A stretch of DNA of 64,000 bases from Selaginella moellendorffii (lineage: Eukaryota > Streptophyta > Lycopodiopsida > Selaginellales > Selaginellaceae), in the NCBI RefSeq assembly GCF_000143415.4, contig NW_003314299.1, positions 122,501 through 186,500 on the forward strand, read 5' to 3'. Position 1 is the stretch's first letter, and the number at the start of each line of letters is the position of its first letter. Under the pieces are notes generated by a model. That model saw only the letters and a list, made by a program, of their open reading frames with translations, did not search any database and was not told the DNA's origin. Positions 12,377-23,960 of the stretch are shown in pieces. A program made the translations under genes and the position numbers.

Positions 12377-12384
12377 AAACCCTA
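12377..12384 (+). promoter_or_regulatory. telo-box (AAACCCTA) upstream of cytochrome b561
   Basis: An exact AAACCCTA sits about 145 bp upstream of the start codon. A reverse-orientation copy (TAGGGTTT) occupies 12514-12521, just before the ATG at 12527. In plants such boxes are common near transcription starts of growth-associated genes; use here is inferred. Confidence 0.45.
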
Positions 12385-12526
12385 CCACCTTTTATACACG
12401 CTACCTTTTAGTTTGGAAAAGGTAATGATAAACCCTGGTTAGGGTTGGGGCTTTACTTTTTTCCTAAACCTAGATATATAAACCTGGAATAAACTGTTAG
12501 AGCTCTCTCTTTTTAGGGTTTGTTCA

Positions 12527-13731
12527 ATGCGACAGCTCCATTTGAAGAAAGCTCAAATCTCTGGCGCCCATGATGGGCCGCTTCCATCCTGGGACAGATC
12601 TAGCAGAGGCGGCGGCGGCGTCCGCGGCGGTGAGGAATCCCGGGGAATTGACGAGGCGGCGCTGGCGATCAATCATCTCCTGGGAATCGCTGCTCTGGGG
12701 CTGGTTTGCGTCTGGTGTGGAAATGTAAGGGGAGGTCTGCTCTGGAATTCCCCCAACAAGGATCTCCTCTTCAATGTAAGCTCGATTCGTTTCTTTCTCG
12801 CTGGCTGATCGCTGGATCCACAGTTCCATCCGGTGTTGATGATCGCGGGCTTCGTCTTCGTGCACGGTCAAGGTAAGATCTACTCTATCGATCGAGATTT
12901 TCGGAGAGTTGAAGTGGTCAGCGCATTAATTCTTTCTCTCTCGCAGCGAATCTAACGTATAGAACACTGACTGGCAGCAGGAACTACAAGAAGGCGATCC
13001 ATTTCCTGGCACAAGGATTGGCGCTCGTCCTGGGAGCTGTGGGGTTTCTCGCGGCTCTCAAGTTCCACAATGACAGAGGCATTGACAACTTTTATAGCTT
13101 GCATTCGTGGTTGGGCCTCACAACCATGACACTCTTTGTCACGCAGGTTCGATTTCACAGCCCCATCCTCATTAATTTGATTTTAGTTCTTCAACACTTT
13201 CATGCCTTGTGCGTGGTTTTCTTTCCCTGGAGTTTTTTTTTTCTTCTCTCCTCCCTTTATTCCTCTTTTTCCTTGGTTAAATCCCAGAAACCTTTCCTCG
13301 TTTCAAAACTTTTCTCTCCAGTGATCTCGAAGAGTCTTTCTTCGAGATAGTTTTTTCCTCTTGATGTTCCTTTCAAAGTTCTAGGATGATCCTAGAACTT
13401 TGGAATTTTTGGAATTTTGTTTCTAGTAGAACTTACGCTTGTTTTTTTGCAGTGGACGGTGGGATTCGTCTCATTTTGGTACCCCGGTGGCTCCACCGCC
13501 GCTCGATCTTCCATTCTCCCATGGCACATCTTCTCGGGGATTTTTCTCTACACTTTGAGCCTAGTTACTGCCGAGACGGGCCTTTTGGAGAAGTTAACTT
13601 TCCTCCAAACTTCCAAGGCCATCGAAAGATTTGGCAGGGAATCCACCCTGGTAAATTCCCTGGGATTAATCCTCGTCCTCCTGGGCTTCTTCCATGCGCT
13701 TGCGTTGCTAACACCTAAACCGCCAAGATGA
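12527..13731 (+). CDS. cytochrome b561 (transmembrane ascorbate-dependent reductase), 258 aa, 4 exons
   Basis: Exons 12527-12775, 12824-12872, 12947-13146 and 13453-13731 join in phase to 259 codons with stop. The four haem-ligating histidines of the b561 core are all visible: His85 (FHPVLM), His118 (AIHFLA), His152 (LHSWLG) and His191 (PWHIFSG). They sit in four hydrophobic helices, with another predicted helix before them (residues about 45-65) and one after (about 228-250). The family moves electrons from cytosolic ascorbate across a membrane to monodehydroascorbate or ferric iron; which membrane is not evident here. The N-terminus has a Gly/Arg-rich extension of about 40 residues. A telo-box abuts the start. 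A decayed copy of the 3' half lies at 19561-19915. Confidence 0.92.
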
Positions 13732-13799
13732 TCATGAGAATCACACAGGTTCTTCATATTAGAAGTTTGCCGAGGAATGAAAATGCTTTCCAAGATTAT

Positions 13800-16700
13800 C
13801 TACGTTATGGGCGTCCAAACCGCACCAGTTTAGTTTAAGGTGGACACGCATTGTTTGAGCACAACCAGTATCCTAGGAACCTCTCTATATGACCTGATCA
13901 CAAACTATGCACACTACCAAAAAGATGTATTCCCTGGATGAAATAGTGATGGAAAGCATGATACACCCTTCCGCTGTTGAGCATTAATTTTGCGACAGTG
14001 GAATGTTCACAAACTGCTGCAGAGCTGGAGTGGAGATTTCTCGAATATTGTAGTTTTCCCATGGTCGACATAACCTAACCAACATAACAAGCTCTTTACA
14101 GTCATGAGAGCCCAAGCAGGGCATCAGGCCAGTTTTTTGTTGAATGAAGAGCTGCTCGAGAATGCAAAGTAGAGCTGTGGCTGATGTGATTGCAGGAGAA
14201 AGTCATGAAAAGGTGAGGTGAAATCCAGGGAATCCTCCAGCCTTACATGTGAGAACCATCCAAATATTACTTGTCAAATGTCCAAATCATTACTCTTCAA
14301 AAAATGCAGATGCCTAATATTTTGGAAGAATTAGCATTTAGATTCTTATTGTAAATCTATTATAGTTACATTAAATTTTAAAGGTATGAGAGCATAATAT
14401 GCTTTCCAAAGTAAGTGAGCAAGCTTGAAATTTTTAAACACTTTGCAAAAGTTTTTAATAAAATATCTAATACAAATCTATGATATGCATTATTAAATAC
14501 CAATTGAACACCTTCTAACACAAATGTTTTCTAATAAAAAAGCCAAATTTAATTATCCTTATTTTTAGTAATTGTCACACTAAATGTAAGAGAGTAAAAT
14601 GGGCCTTGTTACAAATATTTATCAAAGGTATCTTAACGTCAAATATGTCATATCAAGATTGATTAAAAGTCTATAACACACAAAACTAATAATAAAGAAA
14701 ACACTATACAAGATAAAAAGCCTTTTAAAATTAGAATTTTCCATCAGCTTTGACATGAAATATGTTATCTAAATTGCTTAAAAATAAGAAAAATTTCATA
14801 TTCAAATAGTTGCATATAAGTTATATCATAATCTCTATAAATGTTTGTTATAATTTTCTTGTTTTCTTTTCAAATTTTTTAATATGCTTACAATATATTT
14901 TAGCCATCATGCTTTTTGGAATCACATTTAGTTTACCTCTCACTCATTACTTGAAATAATCTACAATCCAATTCACCAATGTCTTTTTGTTTCCCAAATT
15001 CTTTATCCCATTATATGAATGTTTATTCACAAAGTAAGATGAACCTTTGTCAATAAAAAAGCTTAAACGAGTCTTTCTTTTGCATCAAATTATGTATCAT
15101 TTCCTCTTTAATTGGCTCATGGTAAATTCAAAATGTTTAGTAATAGCTACATTTTTCATTGCTATTCTTAGATCGTCAATAGAATTATACTTTGCCGAAA
15201 TAAACTCCATTTAGTTGTGATTAAACAATATTTATTTAGCCATAATTTATCTAGGTTAAAATAGAATATTCTTTTAAAATGCTCTTAAACTTCATAGGGA
15301 TTTTTTTATAAATTTAAAACTTCAAGAGGTATTAATTTGCAAATATAGCTTTTAAGCAGTTTTCCCTTAATTTTTGTAAAATATAAGATTAAATAGTGCC
15401 AAAGGTAGTTTTACTATCTAACTCTTGACAACTCTTGCTCTTGCAACTTTACTCTCTCTCACATAAAGTAATGGAGAGATAGCCTTGTTTTACCTTGACT
15501 TTTATAAATAAAGATCTTTGTTGTCTTTTTTGTCATTAGTTTATCAATTTTTATTCTAGCGTGCAACTCGATCATTTTGCAAATCTAAGCTTTCCTATTG
15601 TCTCTAACGAGCTTTTTTGTAAGTTTTGTGTCAATTTTTTAGACAAAATATTATTTGTTTTTCTTAGATTACTTGGTTATAGGATTGATATTTTTTTGCA
15701 ATGATAAGCCCTTTTGCACAATAATGGTAGCTTGTAGATGCTTGCATTATAAAAAGAAAAATGAATCTGTAAGAATATTTAATAATCACTATATTGGTGT
15801 TAAGCAAAATAAGTATGGAAAACATTTCAAATGGAGTTAAAAGATGAACATTCTAATTTTATTCAATTGATCCCAATTGTAAAACAATCTATACCTTGAT
15901 CCCCTTCCTAATAGAAAAATACTTTCTTAGGATTTCTGTTCTTCCAAATACGTAATCACAAGACCAGATATCAACTTCTCTCTAGAAACTTTTTCTATGA
16001 ATGACACAATTGTTCAAGGTCTAAAAATGTTATATTTTCTGAATATTAAAATTAAATAGTGGATTAAATTACTAAACTTAAAGTAGTGGATATATTGCTA
16101 TGGCATAGCCAAATATGGACAAGGAGCATATATTATATTGTGGGAAGGGCAACAAGGACATACTCAATTTTAACTAACTTTTTTTTCAAATAAAAAATTT
16201 CATCACTAATATATTAGCTTGTTGAAATGATTGTTAATCCTAAATCTAGCTCAATGAAGAGAGCATAACAAATTAGTAAGTTTTGATATAGTTTTTCGTT
16301 GTAAAAATATTAAATGTAAATTCAACATAAAAGCTACCTCTTGTTTATGTTTATGGAATGCAATATTAAGCATTTACAACCAAAGATGATAAGTTTATAT
16401 AAAGGTGAAATAAAGAGTAATAAGCATATTCTTTTATCAAGAAAAAAATCAATAAATAAGTTAGTATTTTACATTACACCACTAAAGACAAAAGATAAGG
16501 GATTATAATCAAGCTTAGTAGCTTGAACTTCAATGTATTAAAATATTTATTAATATTTTTACTCTAATCAGATTTTTAAACTAATTGGCTAATGCATGAA
16601 TACAATTTTTGGTTTTGATTTTTTTATCTCTAAAAGGATTTTGGAATAAAGAAGAAAGAGAAACTTAAAAATTATAAAGATGAACAAATTTGTGCTATTA

Positions 16701-19500
16701 TATACTTACTTGTTTGCTAGTAAAATGGTGGAAATTCCATGTTACTAGAAATTTGCATCATTAGCCATTTATAAATTGTTGTGCAAAAGTTATTGTAGAT
16801 TTAGTTGCAAATCACCATGAATAAATCTTCTTATATGTCTTTGGTACATCTTAAGAGCGTATCACCAATATCTCCATTTTAAATATGTGTGATTTTAAAA
16901 AATTTCACTAAGCAAGGTGCTAAGGACTTATCAACCCAAAATCTATACCACCAGCACAATCTATGATAGTTAGGGTATGATTGATGGTGATGAACTAAAA
17001 CAACACTCATATAATAACATCTTATGTCAAATTTGTGAATATATAATATATATTATTCTTTCCTTTCTCTAGATAATCTTCAATATATAATTTAGCATGG
17101 GATCTAGGTTGTTAGTGGTAGGATTGAATAATGATGTTATGCTATAATAGAATTTGTGTAATGATATTCTACATTAGATTTCTTTACCTTGGCACACTAG
17201 TGTAGGATATATACCAATTTTTAGAATTTTTAGATTTATTTCCATAGAAATTTTCTAGTTGTAACTTTGTTTTTAAGAGATCACTTATCAATGGTTATAT
17301 AAACTAAAAATATGGGGAAAATTTATTAAATAGTGTAGAATTAATTTCCACTACTCTAATTTAGAAATAGCTTTTGCAGCTCGAACAACTCCTAAAACCT
17401 TATTGTAATTATTATATGCCCCTAGCAAGCATATTTATTCTCGAGTAATGGGAATTGTAGAAGAGGTAGAAGAGGTTAAATATGCAGTAATAGTAGTGTT
17501 TTTAAAATGACACTCCAAAGTTGATATTCAATGATTTAAAGTGGTCTTTACCATTGAGTAACTTCCTTTTATGGTTACATGCAACTAGAATAGAAATAAA
17601 AATAAAGGCAATATCTTTTGGCACTTTAATAACTTTGAGTTTGGTAAATAAATCAAAAGTTACTATAATATAGGCATTTTATGAGTAGTAGCAAGCAAGG
17701 AAAATTTAAGAATATATATTATTTGCGAAAAGCTTTATGTAGTAAAGTTAAAATGGCCATTCTAAGTATAAGTGTCTATAATGAAAATCTATGAAACAAA
17801 TATTTTTTCTAACATTTGGAAGAGGATCACTTTAGTTTTCAAAAAAAAAATCATTTTAGGAGTACATCAGAATTGATCCCAAATAAAGGTATTAGATATA
17901 ATTGTGAAATTTGATTAAAAAAATGATATAATAGTTCTCATCTAAATTCTCATATATATTCCATTTATTTTACTAAATAAATTAATTATAAAATAGCATA
18001 ATTGGTTTTTGGATAGAAACCCATTTAAAATTTCAAACTTGCATAATTCAATTTTCTATATAAAATGGGTTTAGTAAAGGGTATGACTAAGGGTTAAATA
18101 TTTATTTTTTGCTGTGCATTTGTTCTTCAATAATTTAGACTTTTATTTGTATTGAATCCACAATATTTAGATTTTTAAAATAATTTTCCTTAAATTTATT
18201 TATCATAACAATTTTGAGTGACTTTTTGAGAGTTTTAAAATAGTAGTTATATGTAAACTCCCAAAATGTTATTTATTCCAATCTAAACTTTTAATTGATT
18301 CGAAAAAAACTTCATTCCGTTTGGCGTTTAGTAGTGCCAGCGTCGATTTCACAAGTGCCACTGCCGATGATTCTTTCCAGAGAAAGAAAGATTCTTTATA
18401 TATTTAAATTTTAATAGATATTTTTCAAATTAATCTTTTTTATTATTTATATTATGAAGAGTTGTTTTATTTGGCTATAATAATATTTTAAAAGCCTTCA
18501 CACTCAAAATTAATGGTATTTTTGAAAAATTAAAAAACTTTTTATTTTTTTAAAAATATTTTCTTCTAATTTGATTTTATTGTGAAAAATATGAGTCAAG
18601 ATGTTGAAGAGTGTCATTCATTATGGATCTTTTAAAAGTTGTTTTGAAATTTTTTATTAATTTTTTAAAAGTATTTATTCGACATTAGAAAGGATCAATA
18701 TGTTTGAAAGAACTTAAATTATTAGAAAAACTATAAACATGATTATTAATATATATTTAAATTCACATGTGTCATGTTTTTATTTAATACACTTTTTGTA
18801 GGGATGAGGAGTATAAAGTAATTGAATAATTAAAAATGATTAATAATTTATTGTGGTAAGTGATAGTTACTCTATCCTAGTTTTAGTTTTTATTTAATTC
18901 AAACAAGCATGACATTTGTGCTATAAGCAATAACTAACCAATTTGATACTAGCTTTTATATCAATTTTTTGTTTTGATACCAACTTTTATATAAATAATT
19001 TTTTTAGATAGGCTTTTAATGTTTAAATACTTAAATATGGAAATTAAACAAACAATTTCTTTTGTTCACACGCAAAGTGTCCTTTGATTAGCAATTAACA
19101 GGTTCCAACTTACATGACCTATAAAACTATAATATTGTTTATCTGCTACTCATCCTGGCATAAAACACAAATCTTCTCACCACAGCCAAGGCTTTCAATG
19201 TTTTCACAAAGAAGGGCCTGAAGGAAACTGTGTCAATGTTTTTATATATATACTACCAAATGGACACTGTGAAGGGTGATATAGAAGACTAGAATGGTTG
19301 TTCAACAAAATGAAGAATGCAGCTTCCACCTACTAGGTGCACTTACCTCTGGATATGTGAACACTGGAATACATGAACCAAACAGTTTAGAATATCACTA
19401 TATCTGACTATAGAAGAAACTATAGAAGAACAACAATTGAGCCACATTATCAAGCACACAATAGATAGTACATTACCTCCATAAAATTGAGGTAGCTTAA
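13800..19500. other. long AT-rich gene-free region
   Basis: About 5.7 kb of AT-rich sequence with dense stop codons. The first ~450 bp (to 14270) is less AT-rich and is probably the 3' flank of the b561 gene. The only later compositional break is a short GC-richer patch near 18318-18372. No retroelement domain, tRNA or ORF of recognisable family was found. Confidence 0.65.
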
Positions 19501-19560
19501 GACTATATCTGGTGCCTCGGGAATCCTTGCTGCTGCCTGCCTCTAGACCTGTAAGAGCAG

Positions 19561-19915
19561 CCCAGCATGACACTCTTTCGTCACATAGGTTCTGTTTCAC
19601 AGCTCCATCCTCATTGATTTTAGTTTTTCTTGACAGTTTTCTATCCTTGATTAACACTTGTTCAGTCTTCAGCTATCTAGAAGAACTTAAGTTGGTGTGG
19701 ACAATGGGATTCATCTCATTTGGGTACCCCAATGACTCCGCCACTGCTCAATCTTCCATACACATCTTTTTGGGAATTTTTCTCTACACTTTGAGCCTAA
19801 GTTCTGCCAAGCTCTTGGAAAAGTTAACTTTCATCTGGTAAATTCCCTGGGGTTAATCCTCGTCCTCCTTCCATGCTAACGCCAAGATGAGAACCAGTGG
19901 TTGAGTTTAACACGC
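19561..19915 (+). pseudogene. 3' fragment of cytochrome b561, decayed duplicate
   Basis: The fragment matches the end of exon 3 (ATGACACTCTTT...GTCAC), the start and end of intron 3 (TTTCACAGC.CCATCCTCATT; TCTAG.AGAACTTA) and exon 4 of the gene at 12527-13731, continuing into its 3' flank. The exon-4 part still reads TMGFISFGYPNDSATAQSS and then FLGIFLYTLSL. It has lost the PWH haem ligand, has deletions that remove the TSKAIERFG segment, and is frameshifted before the end. Retention of intron sequence shows duplication at the DNA level rather than retrocopying. Confidence 0.85.
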
Positions 19916-19990
19916 ATGGTATATTCGCCGAATATATACCCTTCTTTTGGAACTAGGGCTTTTGGCTGTTCTTCGTCTAGAGGAGGAGCG

Positions 19991-20428
19991 ATGGGAGTGT
20001 CGGGAGCGGTAAAGAGGGGATCGCGCTGGCTCAAGCCTGAGGTACAGTCCCCTACATTCTTCCTCCAATCCTTTGTATTCCTTGCTTCCAGCTCTCAATC
20101 GCCTGGGCTTTTAGGTTATCCCCTTGATCGGCTTCATCGGCGCGGCCATGGGGCTTGCATCATTCATGTGTGTGAGGAATCTCATGCTCAATCCGGAAGT
20201 GAGGTAAGAAAATTTCTCCCCATGGATGGGTTCTTCCTCTTCTATCTAAGTTCCTCAAATTTTTTTGCTTGCTCGCACAGGATAAACAAGGAGGATCGAA
20301 GCGCTGGGCTCGTCCAGAATTACAAGGAGGGGTACGAGTACCACGAGCACGGATTGAGGCATTACATGCGCAACAGGAAGTCCGAGATCATGCCCCGGAT
20401 CAACGAGTACTTCACCAAGACGAGCTAA
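19991..20428 (+). CDS. B12D / NADH-ubiquinone reductase MLRQ-like small protein, 95 aa, 3 exons
   Basis: Exons 19991-20041, 20115-20203 and 20281-20428 join to 96 codons with stop. The product begins MGVSGAVKRGSRWLKPE, then has one hydrophobic segment (VIPLIGFIGAAMGLASFMCV), then RNLMLNPEVRINKEDRSAG and an end rich in His, Arg and Glu (EIMPRINEYF). This matches the plant B12D family order: RWL(R/K)PEV, one membrane helix, NPEVR, EHGLR, EIMP.IN.FF. B12D proteins are mitochondrial single-helix proteins related to complex I MLRQ subunits. The second acceptor (TTTTAG|GTT) was chosen because it preserves the KPE-V junction of the family. The start codon lies close after the b561 pseudogene fragment, which may now be its upstream flank. 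Confidence 0.88.
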   Translation: MGVSGAVKRGSRWLKPEVQSPTFFLQSFVFLASSSQSPGLLGYPLDRLHRRGHGACIIHVCEESHAQSGSEVRKFLPMDGFFLFYLSSSNFFACSHRINKEDRSAGLVQNYKEGYEYHEHGLRHYMRNRKSEIMPRINEYFTKTS

Positions 20429-20569
20429 AATCTTTCTTCTTTCTCTGGTTGTCTCAATAAACCACTGATCAATTCAAAGGGGAAAAGTCGAGAATATCCT
20501 TAGTATCATTCATTGCCAGCGCATATTCTCCTCGTTTAAACAGGCGCCACGTCGTTGCACATCCTCTGG

Positions 20570-20588
20570 CCAATAGCTCGATGACACG
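20570..20588 (+). promoter_or_regulatory. ER-stress response element, CCAAT-N10-CACG
   Basis: CCAAT (20570-20574), exactly ten bases, then CACG (20585-20588), 83 bp upstream of the transporter start codon. This is the plant ERSE spacing bound by bZIP28-type factors together with NF-Y. Two further ACGT cores lie nearby (CCACGTCG near 20548 and AACGTGGC near 20603). The downstream gene belongs to a transporter class known to be induced by the unfolded protein response in Arabidopsis. Confidence 0.6.
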
Positions 20589-20616
20589 TTGGCAGTAAAT
20601 GCAACGTGGCGTGGAC

Positions 20617-20624
20617 TATATATT
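20617..20624 (+). promoter_or_regulatory. TATA box of the UDP-sugar transporter gene
   Basis: TATATATT lies 47-54 bp before the start codon and just downstream of the ERSE. The short distance implies a very short 5' UTR. Confidence 0.5.
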
Positions 20625-20670
20625 AATTTGAGTCTCGTTTAGGGCAAACTGAGACGAAGGAGGGAGAGAA

Positions 20671-22039
20671 ATGGAGGCTATGAAGCGCGCGGCGATGCTC
20701 GGCGTGTGCGTGGGAGGGATTTGGGGCGCCTATGTCACGCAGGGCGTGCTGCAAGAGACTCTGTAAGTGGAATCGATCGATCGAGTGAGAGTCTGATTGA
20801 TCGAGTGATTTTGTGTGTGGCAGCTCCACAAAACGCTTCGGCCCCGATAAGCAGAGGTTCCAGCACCTTGCATTCTTAAATTTCGCGCAGAGCGTGGTTT
20901 GCTTCCTGTGGTCATTCATAAGTAATGCATTGTGTGATATTTTTTTTCCTTCTAGAGCTCACGCTGCTACTCTTTTTCTCCAGTGCTTGTCCTCGTTTCA
21001 CCGAAGAGAACCTCTCAAGCTCCACTATGGGCTTACTGGAGTGCCAGCATTACGAATTCCATTGGTCCCGCTTGTGGAATCCAGGCTTTGAAATACATCA
21101 GCTATCCTGCCCAGGTGAGCTTTGGGATTTTACTTGTTTTTCTCATTTGTTCTTCAAAGCTTAAAGTTGAGAATTTCGTTTCCAGGTTCTGGCGAAATCG
21201 TCGAAGATGATTCCAGGTATGTGTATTGAATCTGAAAAGCTGGCTGGTATTTATGTGTGCTCCTTTTCGTTTTCTCTTCTGAATCCAGTGATGCTCATGG
21301 GGACAATTTTGTACGGTGTCCGCTATACAATTCCTGAGTACCTTTGCACCTTTCTCGTCGCTGGAGGTGTTTCCATTTTTGCATTATTCAAGGTTGTGTG
21401 ATTTTTCGATTTTTCTCAAAGGTGACATTTTTCTTTCTTTCGTGCAGGGTAGTGTAAAAGCCAGTAAAGTAGCGAGTCCGAATGCTCCTCTTGGATACGG
21501 GCTATGCCTGTTAAATCTGGCGTTTGATGGTTTCACAAATGCAACTCAAGACTCTATTACGATGAGGTGAGGAAAAACACAAAGTAACTTAGAGGCTTGA
21601 CAACGAAAGTTTCATTGTGTGCTGCTCCAGGTATCCGAAAACAAGCGCTTGGCATATAATGATGGGAATGAACTTCTGGGGTTCCATTTACATGGGTCTC
21701 TACATGTTTGGATGGACGAGCGGGGGATTCGAAGCTCTGAGCTTTTGCAAGCAGCACCCGGAGGCTACGTGGGACATTTTCTTCTTTTGCCTCTGCGGAG
21801 CCGTCGGCCAGAACTTCATCTTCCTTACCATCAGCTGGTTCGGAACGCTGGCTCTCACGACAATCACAACAACGAGGAAGTTCGTAAGCATTCTCGTGTC
21901 GTCGCTGTGGAGGGGCAACCCGCTGACGCTGGAGCAGTGGATCGGCGTGTCGATGGTCTTTGCTGGGCTTTCGTACCAAATTCTCCTCAAGTGGAGGAGG
22001 CAGACGAAGAAGCGGCCGCTAAGAAAGAAGGCCGTGTGA
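20671..22039 (+). CDS. UTR3-like: UDP-galactose/UDP-glucose transporter, UTR1/UTR3 (SLC35B1) type, 327 aa, 7 exons
   Basis: Exons 20671-20762, 20824-20921, 20984-21114, 21186-21216, 21289-21392, 21448-21566 and 21631-22039 join to 328 codons with stop. Signature blocks of the plant UTR1/UTR3 subfamily appear in order: GIWGAYVTQGVLQETL, STKRFGPD, HLAFLNFAQ, SYPAQVLAKSSKMIPVMLMG, LNLAFDGFTNATQDSI, FCLCGAVGQNFIFLTI and TTRKFVSILVSSL. Multiple hydrophobic helices span the protein and it ends in a basic tail with KKAV, which resembles a dilysine ER-retention signal. The family carries UDP-glucose and UDP-galactose into the ER, feeding glycoprotein folding quality control. The promoter carries an ERSE, consistent with stress induction. 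Exon 4 is only 31 bp. Confidence 0.93.
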
Positions 22040-23960
22040 TTGACCCCCTCTCGAAGACAGTTAATGTACACCGAGTAGAAGGTATGAGAAGAAAGCATCC
22101 ATTTCTTTTTTTGTTTTTACTCATTTGCTTCCTTTTCCGCTCCAGAGGGGAGGGTGGCTTTTAAGTCCTGGCATTCAATGGCCAGCCATTCCTTTCTCTC
22201 TTTGCTTTGCAGAGGAGCTGGAAGAGGCAATGGATTGGAAGCACAACTTCCCTGTCCTCTGCGAGCAAAGTCTATATACTTTTTAAAACATTGTTTTATT
22301 TTTTGCACACTTTTTCTTCTTCTTTCCTAAAGTTTGATCTTTGAAGGTTTTGTTTTTAACAGTTTTTCCGATTTGCAGTTCCCAGCTGGGACACAGGCTG
22401 GCTGTCCGCACACGGGAAGAGAAAGGATGGCACGCGGTGAAAAACAAGAGTCTCGGAACTGCGTACATACTTTGCGATTGTGGCGCCTTCCAGACAAAGC
22501 GACAGGCTCCTACAGTGTAAGAAGTAAGAATGTCCACCAGGGAGAATGACAACCGAGGTAAAAATGCCTGATAACAGAACGCTTTGCTTGATCCAGACGT
22601 TTCTAACGCTCTCTCGTGTTTCCAGGAGCTAAAGGAAAAAAAAAAAAAAAACTCGGCCGATGAATTAACGCGGCCGAAAGAAAAGGAGGGACCGACCAAA
22701 TGCCGAGTTTTTCCATCTCCGATACAGTTTCGAGTATGGACAGCCAACGAGACAGGCAGGCCAATCAATGTCACATAGGTGATCCCTTTTCATTCATTCT
22801 TTTTTGTATTTCGTCGCTTCTCTCATCTTCAGGTGATCACACATACCTGTATCAGCCCCTGGTGGCTGGTTTCATTCCATACAGGATTCCACAATCCAGC
22901 GATAAATTATCAGCGAGTTTTTCCTTAAGTAGATACGCTTTTCTTTGCTACGTTCTTAAGACAATACGCTTTTCCTTGCCAAGTTTGCACGCTGCTAATC
23001 GACTTCTCTGTTCGTTAGCTTGGATCTCCAGATTTTCAAGGCAAAGTTTCGAATTTTTCGCTGTACGAACATGCTAGACGTTAGCCGAGGACCAAGTATC
23101 GCATAAAGATGAAGTGTAGAGCACATGTCCCCAAGTTACAACCATGTGCTATAGTTTCTATTAAATTCCACATTGCCGTGTTATAGGCCCATAAGTTTTG
23201 ACCGATCAAACAAAGGTTAGATTTAATCTTAACCCACACATGTACGTTTTTTAATGCTTGTTTTGGTTGGTTGGCCATTAGGTTTTCCACTTTGTCTTTG
23301 GCGGTGTCATGCAAAAGAGATGTCCTTTCCTTTCCCACACAGCCCGGAAGGATACATGGAAGTGCGTGGGTCCTCCACAATCGCGGTTAACGGCTGGGAT
23401 TTGCGCTGGATGTGATCCCCACCGCCCATTCTGCCCATTACAACGGTTAAAAAACCATTTGCCAGTGTACGAGCCGTTTGGGCGGACACCACGCTCTCAC
23501 TTAAATCCGGCTCAATGCGGCTGCTAACGAACCAGTCTGGTAACCACCGTTTCCTCAAACGGTAAACTCTACCTGACCGCGGCCAGCAAGGTCCACGAGC
23601 GGTTAGCCGGATGCTTACACGTGTCCCCCAAGAAGCATCCTGGCGGATAAATCTGCCAGGCTGGCTGGGTTGCCACGCGGCACTGCCAGATTGGTACGCT
23701 CTTTTGCATGGATGTGGCCGCAAGTTCTTCCTCTGTTTCTTGTGAGTCTAGTCCTGTCCAGCCCGGCTTGGAGCTCGCGCTTCGCGTCTTCAATCGGCAA
23801 TGGCGGCCGCGCGTTAGGTCACCGGCATTCCTCGCGGTGAGTGACATGACGCTAGGTTCTATAAGAGCGTCCGCTCACATTCTCGTTTCTCGTGGCGATT
23901 TCGCAGGTCTGAGCTCCTGGCATTGGATTTCTTGGTCAGATCGCAGCCATTCTGGATACC
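22040..23960. other. intergenic region, no supported gene
   Basis: The first few hundred bases are probably transporter 3' UTR. Several ORFs of 60-160 codons occur on both strands (for example 22283-22774 minus) but none shows a domain or a consistent splice pattern. The last ~300 bp before 23961 is GC-richer, with TCTATAAGAG near 23860, and is likely the promoter and 5' UTR of the SKU5-like gene. Confidence 0.5.
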
